Shown: in pieces, positions 32,480 through 44,023 of the stretch
Layout: the number at the start of each line of letters is the position of its first letter
How positions within the stretch are numbered: the stretch's first letter is position 1
Assembly (NCBI GenBank): GCA_015143295.1
Contig: CM026573.1
Span: forward strand, 7,655,934 to 7,719,933
DNA: 64,000 bases
Source: Tetracentron sinense
Taxonomy: Eukaryota > Streptophyta > Magnoliopsida > Trochodendrales > Trochodendraceae
Direction of reading: 5' to 3'
Notes under the pieces: generated by a model
The model's database searches: none
The model's input: only the letters and a program-made list of their open reading frames with translations
Told to the model about the DNA's origin: nothing
Made by a program: the position numbers and the translations under genes

Positions 32480-33889
32480 ATATATAAGGTGTCAGGGCCA
32501 GAGAAGGTTCATACCGGATGAGATAAAAACTAGGTTTTATTTTGTCAAAAAAACCAACCCTTCCGTCAACTTCCTGCAGAAGTGGTAAACACAACTTCCT
32601 GTGGAAGCAACCCAACACAGCTTTTTGGAGAAGTGAAATTCTTGACTTTTATTAACTTCGGACTTCCTTGGAAGCCAAACATGGTTTTTAACTTCTTGAA
32701 ACAAAAAGTCAGTTGAAAAGCCTATCCAAATGCTACCATAATATTGTACAAAACTCCATGATTACTTCCCAAACCCAAAAGGAAGTCGTGATTGCAATGA
32801 TCTCATTTAGTTTTAGTCACCAACATCATCGCAACGAAGCTGAAAAACATAAAAGATTCTTCCACGTTATAAGAGCAGCTTGCATGGAGAGAGAGCATCT
32901 CAGGGATCTTTTCCTCTATAAATAGTGATGCATGTTAGAGAGATTTGAGATATCATATGAAGGTAATTAAACAAGGGAGAGAAAGAGGTTGTAGGGGACT
33001 CCCTGTCGCAGGAGAGATGGCACCTAGAGCATTATATCAGTAAGGCCAGGCAATATAATTTGCAGTACGTACGTGCCATCTCTTCTCGGCAGGGAACACC
33101 CCAATCTCTACCAAACACCACTGATCCAAGATTTTACATGTGTGTAGGCCACGGTCTTACAACTTCAGAAACCATGTTGTCTAAGTAGCTTGCTAGCGTG
33201 TTTTCTTTCTTATTTTCTCTCTTAAACAGTGTCCTAAAATTTGACGAGTTGATTCGAAATTTGGTCAAGTTAACTTGTATTGATTACGTTTCGAGTTAAC
33301 TCTACTAGAAACTCGAATTCTGTTAAGAAAGACGAGTTATTCCGTTGAGTTGAGTGGACTCCATCCAATCGACTCAGTCGACTCAACTGAGAAACTCCCT
33401 TGTTTTTATTGGGCTCGTATAAAATGGTGAGCAGATGGGAGCTCTCCATGTTGTCTATTTATTGTTTTGGAGTGAATTTCGGATATAGCGTCAAATATGC
33501 TTTTTTATACATTAATTTTGCATTATTGTTAATTTGGCTTGTACGGTTATTAGCTAGCGGAACCCTTAGGTTTGACTGTGTGCATTTTGTGTGTGTTTCT
33601 TGATACCCTTCCAACAAAATTTTTTTTTGGGTTGTACCGTTATTAATTTTGCATTATTAAAATTGGAATTACTCAATTTTGGATATATATATATATATGA
33701 CAAATATTGAATTTTTTGTTTTTTTAGTTGTTATTATTCAGACAAGTTTTCGATTCGACTCAGTTAGGCTTCGAGTCTGAGTTGGAGTTCTCGAATTTTA
33801 AATTATTACTCTCTTGCTCTCTACAATTGAATCTCAAGAATTACAACTGAAAGTAAATTATCCGATTCCAATACAATATCTCAAAGAGG
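32480..33889. other. Intergenic DNA, nothing recognised
   Basis: Repeated ACTTCCTG/GGAAG words near 32565-32660 suggest a MITE end. Repeated GACTCAGTCGACTCAACTGA-type words occur near 33370. No gene is supported. Confidence 0.4.
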
Positions 33890-33897
33890 AATGCTAG

Positions 33898-34297
33898 TAG
33901 GGTTATCAATGGATCGAATCATGATCCCGATCCGATCCGATCCGATAAGCCGGACTTTAGACCCTATATGTGATCCGTCGGATCGAATTCAGATCGGATC
34001 AGTGGAATTTCGATTATAATCGGATCAGATCTGGATATAGGGTGATCCGATCCGATTAAAATCCAATCCGATAATAATAATTTTTTAAAATCATTTTAAA
34101 TATATCTATGTATAAAATATTAATTTTTAAAAAATTAACATTAATTAGAGTTAATTAAGGTATTATTAGATTTTATATTATTAAAATAGATTTTTTAAAA
34201 ATTAACCTTATTCGGATCAGATAAAATATAATCGGATCGGATTCGGATTGATTATTTCATGATCCGACGTTCCGAATTCGACCCGTTGACAACCCTA
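33898..34297. mobile_element. GATCC-rich hAT-type MITE, copy 1, 400 bp
   Basis: Terminal inverted repeats TAGGGTTATCAA and TAGGGTTGTCAA. An exact 8-bp duplication AATGCTAG lies at 33890-33897 and 34298-34305. Both subterminal zones are tandem (GATCC)n/(GGATC)n words, with an AT-rich core. The core matches, in inverted orientation, that of the copy nested in the copia element at 58763-59250. Confidence 0.9.
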
Positions 34298-34564
34298 AAT
34301 GCTAGGTCTACTTTCTCTTTAGTTCACTATCTTTGTGTTAGCTCAATTTTCTCAAATACCATGACACTGACAGCATAGGGTGCAATTCCTATCCCTATCT
34401 GAGACTCTAGTCAGATAAGGGCACGCTGACATCGAAATCTGAGTGAAACTTAGTTGCAATGACCTTTGTACCACAAAAGTACAAAAAACAAGGTCAAGAG
34501 GACCAAGAGCTGCCCACACATTAGAAAAATATAAGAAATAAAATTTTAAATAATGAAATAATAA

Positions 34565-34722
34565 GAGGAGTGCTAGCCTACTCTCACATTCAGCCAACCG
34601 CCTGTCCATAAAGTGAAAAAACAGGTTAAAGTACACTCTCACAGTTAAAGTGCACACTTTATGGACATTTGGTTGGTTGAATTTGAGAGTAGAAAGGGGT
34701 GAGAATAGGGCTAGCATTCCTC
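34565..34722. mobile_element. Mutator-type MITE, 158 bp
   Basis: Ends GAGGAGTGCTAGCC and, inverted, GAGGAATGCTAGCC, with pairing continuing through TCAGCCAACC and TGTCCATAAAGTG. An exact 9-bp duplication AAATAATAA lies at 34556-34564 and 34723-34731. Confidence 0.88.
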
Positions 34723-34731
34723 AAATAATAA

Positions 34732-36375
34732 ATATCAAGTTTTTCGAGACAATATGCATATCTTTTTCTAATGTGAGGGCAGCTATTTAGTTCTTTGCAG
34801 CCCAACCCTACAAAGGCCATTAATGCCAAGTTTCATCCCTACCTGGCACTATACTAAATCGTTTGTGTTCTTCCTGTGACCAGGATGTTTAAAAGTGAGG
34901 ATCAATTTTCTTGTACCATTGAGCCTGACCTTTAAACACCTTGACCACAAGGAAGAACACTAATGATTTGCTTTCATCTGGTCATCTGGCACACTCAGGT
35001 TTCTATTACAAAGCTCTAATTTTTTTTTATTCCCAGGAGTGAAACCATAATATAAATGACATAATATAAATGAGAAATATGCCTTCTCCTTTTTGCTAAT
35101 GGTTGAGTTATTCCACGCGCGCGCATGCAACGCAAAAAACCTTGGCTATGATCCAAATATGCACTTCGATTCCATATCTTCCATGCATGTAATTTTTTTT
35201 TGGGTGGTGTTAGGCACACCAATAATTTATGATTGAACCCTATTTTTGTTTTTTGTTTTTTCTCCCTTTTAGTTTTTACTTAGTTTCGATTATGCCACAT
35301 CACTTATTTTACTGGATCTTACGGAGCCTATTCTATTCATGCACGGCATGATCCGGGTCTAATCATAGAAAAGATTTTAATGACTGCACCCAGAACAATC
35401 TTGGCAGGAAAGCCATTCTATTCTCCTTCTTCATCCGCTCCCTCCTTTCTCCATTTATAGCTAATTTTTTGTTTTTGGTGTTTATAAGTAATTTTGTTAA
35501 TTTACTATCAGAAATTTTTATAATGGGGGTGCAGTTATCCAAAATTGGTGTGCACCTAGCACCACTTTGTTTTTTTTTAATCTTAGTTAAATGATCTCTC
35601 TTCAACCCCCCAAAAAAAAGAAAAAATTGAATCATTCATACTCTTTTGGACAGTCAGATATGATGATTTGCCAAGAAAATAGTCTCCTGATCAGAGGGTC
35701 ATTGCCATTCAATCAGGAAGATTATCAACATAGATCTCTAGGTAGGGCAGACCTACCACCACCTACCTGTGAGCCATTGAAAACAGGCATGCATTGACGA
35801 TTATGGACCTTAATTGATCAAGACCTTGAGGGAAAAAAAAACGTGAACAGAATCATAATGTTAATCATGAAATTCACTCTAGCTTGTACAAAAGTAAAGA
35901 AAGTCAAAATAAAGCACCTTAGGTATAAAATCATCACTTTGTAGATTTTTTCGTTTTCGTTCTCATCTTTCCAAAAGCTACACACTCCTCCATCAGTACC
36001 AGTCTAATAACAATCTACAGAACTGGAGTCACCACAATCATAACACTAATTATTTTGGTTTTATGGCAGGGGGGACGGGGAAGGTTCGTGGCGAGTAAAC
36101 AAAAGGGCAAATACATAGAGACAAAAGTCACAAAACCAGTCCAGCAGCGTAAGAACAGCTTCAGTTCGGACGTGGGACAGTGTACGCCTTACTATTACAG
36201 CAGAAGATAATACTCTGCTTCCACCGAAATCCGTATCATTGCCGCCAATCTAAAGGGCCACAGGATCGAGAATACTGTCACTGTTTTCCACTTTAAATAA
36301 TAATAATAGCTTCCATCTCTCTGATGTAAACTGAGCACAATTGGCACGAGATATGCCTCCTAAAGAGCTTTCATG
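34732..36375. other. Intergenic DNA and 3' flank of the GT14 gene
   Basis: No gene. The first part is AT-rich without signal; about 36100-36375 is probably the 3' untranslated region of the glucuronosyltransferase gene. No polyadenylation signal could be fixed. Confidence 0.4.
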
Positions 36376-36890
36376 TTACTTGCACTGCTTTGGGCGGAAA
36401 TTTTCATTTGATAAGAGAGAGACGATCAGACGTTCTAGCCTTTTTGCTCCAGGACCTGGCCTGAGGGCTGCTGTATTACCCACAACTGAGCATGGATCGG
36501 TACCATTTTTTCTGCTCCCGATGCACCACCCTCCAGGAACAAGCATACCTTGGCCTCGAAACAATAGCTCAGCGTCTATTTTGTCTAGTACTGGATCATC
36601 TCTGGTGAACTTCCTTGCAAAAGGGGCATTACTGTCAATCATCTTCGACATGTCGTTGAGTGTAAGGTGGTGGGGATGTTGCTTGGGGGGGTTGTCCCAT
36701 GATATGAAATGCAAATCACTATTAACAGTGGTGTTGCGGAACTCCTGAGCATTACAGATGACGGTGTGAAAGTAGCCTTCTGGCGAGGAGATGAAGTTTG
36801 CGTAGTACATGAGGACAGTTCGGGGTAGGTTGTCCCATCCCCATATGCAGAAGTCAATGAAAGGCCGAGAAAGTGCCATCCAAGCGGATC
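36376..36890 (-). CDS. GLCAT14A: GlcAT14-like exon 4 (stop)
   Basis: 515 nt, acceptor TTGACAG. It runs from GSAWMALSRPFIDFC to FRPKQCK and a stop at 36376. Cys residues in VPGGWCIGSR and DPCSVVGN match the conserved C-terminal region. Probable 3' UTR lies in about 36100-36375. Confidence 0.94.
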
Positions 36891-39800
36891 CTGTCAAAGA
36901 AAGCAGAAAATTGTTAATGTAATATATTGCCCTGGATCAAGGTAATGCTCAAACAATTTCAGTCAAAATAAAGTGTAGTTTAGTGAATTATCCAACCCCA
37001 TTGCTGTGAAAATGTGTGATTTGTGGTATAATATAATTCTTCTTAGAAGGCCTTGGCCTATTTAAATGCTGGGGAACACAGGGTTGTCATTAACTTACTT
37101 GAATAGTGAAACCATTAATTGTTCATATGCAACCTTAATAAGTTTTTTATCGATAAAAAAAAACCTTAATAAATTTTGTGCTTACTCTTAAGTCTTATGG
37201 ACCAATGGGATACCTATGGTTTGACACATAATGGATAGTACATCCGGTTTTATAAACAGACGAACTGTGCGATAATCAATATACCTTTGTTTATCAATCC
37301 TGTAAAGAGTTAGATCAGTCTGAATGAGCATCACTTCAGACTCATTTTCCGCTTCGGGTAAAGGATAGAACGAGTTCCTTTCTATTTCAGAGCCTAAACA
37401 GCAGAGAATTTACCAGGTTGCTTACACAAATTGATATTCTTATTTAAAAAGGGAAACCATTAATAAGGTAGATCACAAATTCTTGCATGGCTTGGTGTTT
37501 GAACCATGTTATCGTTCAATAATCTAAACATTGTGATGCTAAAGTCAAAGTGGTTCAAGATTCAAGTTTCACGCACCGTTTCGTGCTATTTGGCAAGATG
37601 GCCCTGTTTAAGTTATTCCTTTACTCTTTTGCAGGTAACCTAGGATTGAAACTATGATGTCATAGACTCATAGTTGTGACAAAGCACCATCCAACTTAAC
37701 AAAGAGCTACAACTCCTAAAAAAGGAACCTGCTATAGGGTGATGCATTTTGTAACCTAAGTTGGAGGAGTCTCATCTCAGGAACATAAGAGATAATTAGA
37801 GCTCCAAACAGAATGCAGCAATAGGTAACATAGGCTGTTGACCATAGTTATGACTGGTGTTGACCATAATTAAAGGGAAGTTATGTATAGGGTACGAAGA
37901 TCGCATCCTAGGAAGCTCACTTCCAACACATTCAGTTTAGTGGTCAAAGAGGGCTAGGGTGCAAACCCTGAGCAAGTATCGTTGGATTGACTTGGTTTTT
38001 CACACATATCTCGTGTAAGGCAAAATCCAAGTATAATGGGAGTGAGGTGCCCCCATATCTCATTTTTTGCTTCTCGTTTTCCAATATTTTTTTAACCTCA
38101 CTTCCCACTTATTGCTTCGGTCTGGTGACTATTTTGTTGGTAGAGAGATTATAGTAGTTTTTCAATAGGAGATAGTTGACTTAGTCTAGTCTGATAGTAA
38201 AGAGCTGCAGGAATCAGGATGGAGGAAATTTAGGTGTCAAAATTCATTTATTTGATGGGGATTATCAAAATCATAGTACATGGCATTGGGTGGCTTATGT
38301 CCTTACACTAAGCTAGTACGGGACCATGAGACAGCTATCAGCATTGAACAAGGGCTTATTAGAAATCAATCACGTTGACAACGGAGATTCTTAGAGAAGT
38401 TTAGAGTCTCCAATACGTCTCTCTCTTGAATTTTCTCATTGTACAAATAAGTTACAAATGGATTGCCTCTAGCAATCTTCTTACAGCTGTAATCTTCCAA
38501 AAATAATTGTATACAATACACACATACCAAATATGATGGATCACTCTACTAATAAAATATTATTTCAAAACTATTACCAAGATTGGAAGATTGGTTTCCA
38601 ATCATACCAATATTGGAAGATCCTCTATTGTAAGATTGGTTTCCAATCGTACCAATATTGGAAGATTCTCCATTGTCAACGTGATTGATTCCTAATAGGG
38701 CTCCATTTTAATTTAACTCAAATATGCAACTGCTAAGAATGTTCGAAAGTGTCTTTTGGGATAGCAATACTGCACTAGTCAAACCATAGTTCACATAAAC
38801 AATTAGGAATCCAGCACAGGGACAAGTATGTGGGTAATTGTACTCTTGCCTAAAGAAGAAATCATGAAAATCTTCTTCTTTTCCTCTTTATTCTTTGTCG
38901 GTGCCTAATTCCAATTACTTCAGTTGGTAACACAAATCCAGTTCCACCATTCTAGTCTATCAAGAGTCATATTTTTTGGCTAAAGAGTGTGTTATCAAAT
39001 CTTTGTCACATCTCCATCCACGTCCTCATCAGCCTTTGCCCCTTTCAAGCATTTAACTTGCACCGACTACTAACCATTGTCATTGGTTTCGTTGAACGTG
39101 TCCAAATCATCTTAATCAATTCCTCCTATGTTAATACATATTAGAGTTACTCCCGGATTTTCTTGAAAGCACTCATCGTTTATCTAGTCTTTCTAGTTTT
39201 TCTACTCATCCATCTTAGCATCCTCATCTCGACTAACACTATTCTATGAATATATTGCATCTTGGTTGCCCAACATTATGCTCTATAAAGAATAGCTCGT
39301 CTTACACCTCCACTTTGGTTACCTATCTTTAATTCTATGGGAAACATCGCCTCAGTCTCTCCATCCTTGTAAATTATATTCTTATCGTAACCTCTTTTGA
39401 AAAATATAGCTCCATGAGCAAAGACTCCTAATTGCCATCTTTATATCTGGATCACTTCTAAATTTTACTATGTACACCTTGAATTGAGGTACTGGCTCTG
39501 GCCGCTTTGGGGTATTATTTGGCCATCAGTCTTAATTATCGCCTCACTCCTATTCATGTTCTTACAACAGTTGCATGCCTTATATTCTGTCTTGGACCAC
39601 CTTATTTCAAAGCTCTTACATTCTTAGGATCCCTTTGTAATTCTACCTTCATTTTCAGCAACCTGAGTTTCTCTCACTTCTTGTTACCTTTTTGTCTCAA
39701 TATTTCACCCACTAAAGTGGATCATCCGACCCACTGATGCTGATGGAGTTGATCAATAAGATGATACACAGGTCCTGTAGCAACTAGCAACTGGTAGTTC

Positions 39801-39948
39801 CATATATAGAGCGCGTACGTACACACACGCACAGAGGCCCAGTTGGCTATACTTATTCCATAGCTATTATGTTCTTTATATGAAAGTAAGTGCTTCCTTT
39901 TACTGTGATTCTTAATATGAGATGAAGAGGTTAAAATCCTCTACAAAT

Positions 39949-40004
<56 letters not shown>

Positions 40005-42235
40005 TGCTATAATATCTGAACCTTATGTTTCATGTGCCAAGGTCAAGGGTACAAAGGACATAAAGGAGACAAGAAAGATTCAATAATTAGGAGAAGCAAC
40101 AACGAATAAACATCAAGAGATAAAAAAAACAAATAGGACTCATCCACTCCTACTTTCAGATCATTTGTTTCATGCATCACTATATTTCTCAGAAACAAAT
40201 TATGTTTTGTTGTGCATGACCTCCAACGTTTCCTGCAAATATGACTTGAACAACTATACCCAAATTGTCAAGATATAAATTCGTGACCACTCATCATGGC
40301 AGATGATTGCCAAATAAGGACCACTATACTTCTTACATGAATATATAAATAAGAAAGAAGCTGAACTTTTAACGACCACTATCAGTTATCTAGAATGAAA
40401 AACTGAACCTGTTCAAGAAGAATCACATTTGGTCCCTAGAGGTCAAAAGTGCAATTTATGGCTGACCTACGTACAATTCTGGCACCTTTCAAGCAGTTTA
40501 GCCCAGGTTTCATGATTTCAACTTAGTTGAAGCAATTCCACTTTTTGATACTACCACAGCTCTACTCTAACCTATGGGCTTCTATTCTTAAATCGTACCT
40601 CTACTCACATCATAAAACCACCAAAAGGTCCAAAACCAGAGTAAAAATGATGATTTTTGAGATAAGATGCTGGGTAAGAGCCATTGTAACATCATGCCAT
40701 TTGAAAACAGCGTAACTGGATAGTCAAATATTCACTGTTCAGTAGATTCCAGCCAAAAACAAATGTTTAGTAGATGAACAAATAGACTGATCAAGCAACG
40801 ACTTCGGCCCAAAAGTCTGATGTTCTTCCTTTCGGCAACAAGATTTGGTTGATGTGAATATGGTCTATATGAAAATAATTCCTTTTATGCAATCTCAAAA
40901 CAATAATAATAATAATAAATAAATAAAATTAGCTGGTGATATGGTTTTTATAAATTGTAACCTTTATATGTTTCCACTAGTAATTATCTTTTATTAGAAA
41001 TGCATTCTACTAGATATTGTCACTTTTTCAATAAGGCAATTATATAAGATTATGGTGTCTCTAGTTACTCTCTAGTAATATGGAATATTATGCCAGATTA
41101 GTATAAATTTATATTCCCCTGCACAGCAGAGCAGGAACAAAACAAAGGAAACAAGTATATACATATATGTATAACTTATAAGCCAATTACCAAAGAGCAA
41201 ATAATTCCCAGTTGTCAGTTGATAATGAATTAAAAGGAAAAATTATAACCCAAGATGAACAAAAGAAAGAAAAGAAAAGTTACAGCATTTACCTGTAAAA
41301 AGTTTGAAGGCTGTCGGAATGCTTCTCCGCTGCCTAACCCAGAAAACATCAGATTTCTTTGTCATATACAGCCCCGGATCCATAATTATCGGCTTTGCCC
41401 GTTGAAACCTACAGAAATGGAACCAATTTCATCCAATTTTCCACATAACTCAAAAAAAAAAAAAAAACAGATCAAAGGCAAAATTCACGTACTCCTTCCA
41501 CCCAATATCACTAGTATGATCAATGAAATTGAGATCCCGCGGCAAATATGAAAATGTGTGCAGAAGATCTAATACCCAAAACCATCAATCAATCAATTAA
41601 CAAACCAATTAACCTAAAAATTACAAATCAAACAAAAAAACAATCCGAAACCACTCACCATCTTGAGTAACAAGGGGATAATCAGCAGCACTAAGATTAA
41701 TAAACCAGTCCCAATCCCCACCTTCCCTCAACAAAATTGCAGCAGCATGAAGCGTATTCGCCACCATTGTTGGACCACGATAGGTAACAAGATTAGCTTT
41801 TGTAATCATCCTCACATTTCCAACAGCAGAGAAAACCGGATGATTCTTCACGAAATCATGGAGATCGACCCGTTCTTTCGAAGGAGATTCTAGGTCTAGA
41901 TGAACAACGTAGCGGTTTAGTGGGTGGTAGAGGGCTTGAAGCGTTCGCTTTAGCATTTTTCCGTCGCCGATCGAGCCGGAGATTAGGTAGGCAAGGCGTG
42001 GAGGCGGAGGGAGGGAAGAAAGAGGAACAGGACGGACGATGGACTCGACGAAGACGGCGCCGGAGCCGGTGCGGGAGCGGTAGAAAGGGAGGAGTGGAAT
42101 TCCGTCCGGCGACGTGAGGGTTGTGAGAAATAGAAGAAATAGAGTGACTAAACAACCTATTGTTACCGGGAAGATCCATTTTCGTTCCAGGTTTGGTGGT
42201 TGTCTCAGGTGTAAATACCCCTTCAATCTCTTCAT
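36376..42235 (-). CDS. GLCAT14A: Beta-glucuronosyltransferase, GT14 family (GlcAT14A/B type), complete
   Basis: Golgi type II membrane enzyme. Family knowledge: GlcAT14 proteins transfer glucuronic acid onto the galactan side chains of arabinogalactan proteins; the Pfam family name is core-2/I-branching enzyme. Exons: 41659-42235, 41493-41568, 41293-41408, 36376-36890, all GT-AG and in phase, giving 427 aa and a stop. Residues 1-18 form a short cytosolic tail; a single membrane anchor follows (WIFPVTIGCLVTLFLLFL). The catalytic domain starts near residue 80 (LAYLISGSIGDG) and holds NRYVVHLDLES, KANLVTYRGPTMVANTLHAA, GDWDWFINLSAADYPLVTQD, LPRDLNFIDHTSDIGWKEF, the conserved ALSRPFIDFCIWGWDNLPRT region and SPEGYFHTVICN. 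The C-terminus is the usual ...NFRPKQCK. Length is normal. The 4.4-kb third intron separates two thirds of the protein from exon 4. Assignment to A rather than B is not resolved. Confidence 0.93.
36891..38345. other. GT14 gene intron 3, part 1
   Basis: No exon. Near 37920-37985 TCAGTTTAGTGGTCAAAG and AGGGTGCAAACCC look like A and B boxes of a SINE. Otherwise plain intron. Confidence 0.4.
38350..38702. mobile_element. Inverted-repeat element with internal tandem repeat
   Basis: The left end, AGGGCTTATTAGAAATCAAT then CACGTTGACAACGGAGA, is the inverse of the right end at 38664-38702. Inside, about 38579-38690, a ~54-bp unit (GATTGGTTTCCAATC, ACCAATATTGGAAGAT) is repeated twice. No target duplication was found. 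Confidence 0.6.
38990..39745 (-). pseudogene. RTE-type LINE relic in GT14 intron 3
   Basis: The minus strand near 39190-39300 reads GVRRAILYRA, CWATKMQYIHRI and EMRMLRWMSRKTRKTR with stops. This is the C-terminal part of RTE-clade ORF2 proteins (usually YGSECWAVK...RMLRWM). A related relic lies at 55545-56650. Confidence 0.72.
39746..41292. other. GT14 gene intron 3, remainder
   Basis: It holds a (CT)n(AT)n microsatellite (39948-40003). A short repeat of ACACACGC lies near 39820 and an (AAT)n run near 40903. No exon or element is recognised. Confidence 0.45.
39948..40003. repeat. Compound (CT)n(AT)n microsatellite
   Basis: About 16 CT units followed by about 11 AT units, inside intron 3 of the glucuronosyltransferase gene. 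Confidence 0.95.
41293..41408 (-). CDS. GLCAT14A: GlcAT14-like exon 3
   Basis: 116-nt exon, acceptor TCTGTAG, donor GTAAAT. It encodes FQRAKPIIMDPGLYMTKKSD and VFWVRQRRSIPTAFKLFT. It continues across the 4.4-kb intron to GSAWMALSRPF in exon 4. Confidence 0.93.
41493..41568 (-). CDS. GLCAT14A: GlcAT14-like exon 2
   Basis: 76-nt exon, acceptor GTATTAG, donor GTACGT. It reads DLLHTFSYLPRDLNFIDHT then SDIGWKE, joining exon 1 in phase to give the family's TQDDLLH. Confidence 0.93.
41659..42235 (-). CDS. GLCAT14A: GlcAT14-like exon 1 (start, membrane anchor)
   Basis: 192 codons plus one base from ATG at 42235 (MKRLKGYLHLRQPP) to donor GTGAGT. It carries the N-terminal tail, the transmembrane helix and the first part of the GT14 domain, ending PLVTQD. 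A CT-rich leader (42243-42320) lies directly upstream. Confidence 0.94.
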
Positions 42236-42287
42236 TTCATCACACTCTTTCTCTCTCTATCTCTATATCTCTCTCTCTATCTCTATA

Positions 42288-42318
<31 letters not shown>

Positions 42319-42426
42319 TCTTGTAGAGAGAGAAAAGAAGAACTGAGAGAAAGCTTCTTACCATGAATTCTGGGTTCTGTGAGGAGGAAGGTTTTGAGGT
42401 GCTGTTGCAGAAAAGGAGATGGAGTT

Positions 42427-42457
<31 letters not shown>

Positions 42458-42500
42458 TCTCTCTCCCTAAAAGGAGAGTTGTATCATGTATATGTAGTTG
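42236..42500 (-). promoter_or_regulatory. Presumed leader and promoter of the GT14 gene with CT/GA tracts
   Basis: Two CT-rich tracts on the plus strand (42243-42312, 42431-42453) lie directly upstream of the start codon, giving GA tracts in the transcript sense. Such tracts are common in plant 5' leaders and core promoters; no TATA element could be fixed. Confidence 0.45.
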
Positions 42501-43740
42501 GGTGGTAGTTGCGGGGACGGGACGACTTGCTTTGCACCCTCCCTCATTGGTTGATCGTGTGTTATTATATTGTAACTTTTAATGATACTCCAATCAAACT
42601 GGGGCCCACGGATATAAGATCTACCGTTAGTCTACCTGTCTACCCCACCTATTTTTTGGTTGAACAACACCACCTGATTAACGTGCATTTCCCAAAAAGA
42701 AACATTAATCCAATGGTCCCCAGCAGAGGGATTTCTTAAAAGAAAACGGACCCCGGGTCACCTTAGAAGCTGACTCCAGTGACCTCATTGGTCCAAATTT
42801 GATGGGTCCCCATCAAACTGCAAAAGCTTGATATACGGTTGTTCGAGTCCTCTAGCCCAGCCCGAAGATTATGATGGTGCAATTTGTTGACCCGCCGAAT
42901 CGAATCCGTCCAATCTTTTGATGGGTTGAGTTTGAAATATTGTATCCATGGGTTAGGGTTGGCTTCAGGACCCAGCCCCAGCCCTCATAGATGATTATAA
43001 AATTAGATATAATTAAATGTTAAAATGATAATTAAGTATTTTTTTTTTGATAGAAATGTTATCATGTAACACACACATACACACTCTAACACCCTACGCG
43101 TACACACAACCAGACTTAAGGTAGCCGCTAAGGTGACATAAGGGTAAGTCCAAGCAACCACTCCAGAAGGGCCTGTCTCAAGGATGGTTGATGGCCCATT
43201 AAGAATATTATTAATTCATTTATTTTGAATGGTTAGACTGGCGGGTTTAAGCTGATGGTTTGGACTTTTCAACTATTTACTAGACAAGCTTGGGTAGAGA
43301 TTGAAATTACCCGACCCAAATTTGACCCGCGGAAACCGGGTTGACCGTTTACACTGGTACGCCAATCTCCACTGACGGAAGGTCGGACCCCAGCACGGGG
43401 CTCCACCCACATAATTATTTGGGAGTTTAGGTCTAATTATTGGGACCGGTTCACCTACATGTACAGGTATGCTGTGGGAAAACCGTTGTAATATTAGATA
43501 CTGTGACCTGCGGTTTTAAATATGATTTATGAGTTCAGTTTGGTTTCTTAAAATTAAATCAACGGTTGCTATTAATTGTAAGAAAGGCGATAAAGACATT
43601 TAAATTTATTTTATTTTTTTAGCCGGAGGAAAAACATTTAGTTTCAAGTTTCAACGGCCTTACTTTGGTAAGTTTCAATTGGATGGGTGCGTTTTTTTTT
43701 TGGGCTCAATTCCATCATATGATGTCAATGTAGTAAAATT
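42501..43740. other. Intergenic DNA, no gene
   Basis: Near 42750-42790 GGGTCACCTTAGAAGCTGAC resembles the AGCTGACC-type border near 30180. Around 43035-43200 a T-rich start and (AC)n words resemble an antisense SINE, but boxes are not convincing. Confidence 0.35.
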
Positions 43741-44023
43741 AGTGTTGTCCCGACCGGACCGGTCTGGTCGAACAAGTGGAACTGACCCCTTCGTCGGTTC
43801 CCAAAACCCTCAAAACCGGTACTCTTTAAGAACCGGTCAGATCCAATAGAACCGGTGTGGGAACCAGTTAGGAACCGATCAGAATAGGAAAAAATTATGA
43901 AAGAATGATTTTTTTTTTGTAAAAAGTACATAGTTGAACTAGACCGGTTGAACCGGTCAAACTAGTGGAACCGGGAACTGGCCACTCTATAGGTTCGATA
44001 CTCGGTCTGGTTATGACAACACT
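43741..44023. mobile_element. GACCGG-rich hAT-like MITE, about 283 bp
   Basis: Ends AGTGTTGTCCCGACCGGACC and, inverted, AGTGTTGTCATAACCAGACC. Both subterminal zones repeat ACCGGT/GAACCGGTC words. The layout matches the GATCC-rich family but the sequence differs. Flanking 8-mers do not match, so the insertion is probably old. Confidence 0.6.

Noticed and set aside
36341..36748. Plus-strand 135-codon open frame
   Set aside because: Antisense shadow of GT14 exon 4, which has clear homology on the minus strand.
42379..42582. Short plus-strand frames with Ser-Leu runs upstream of the GT14 gene
   Set aside because: They arise from CT microsatellites and have no similarity to proteins.
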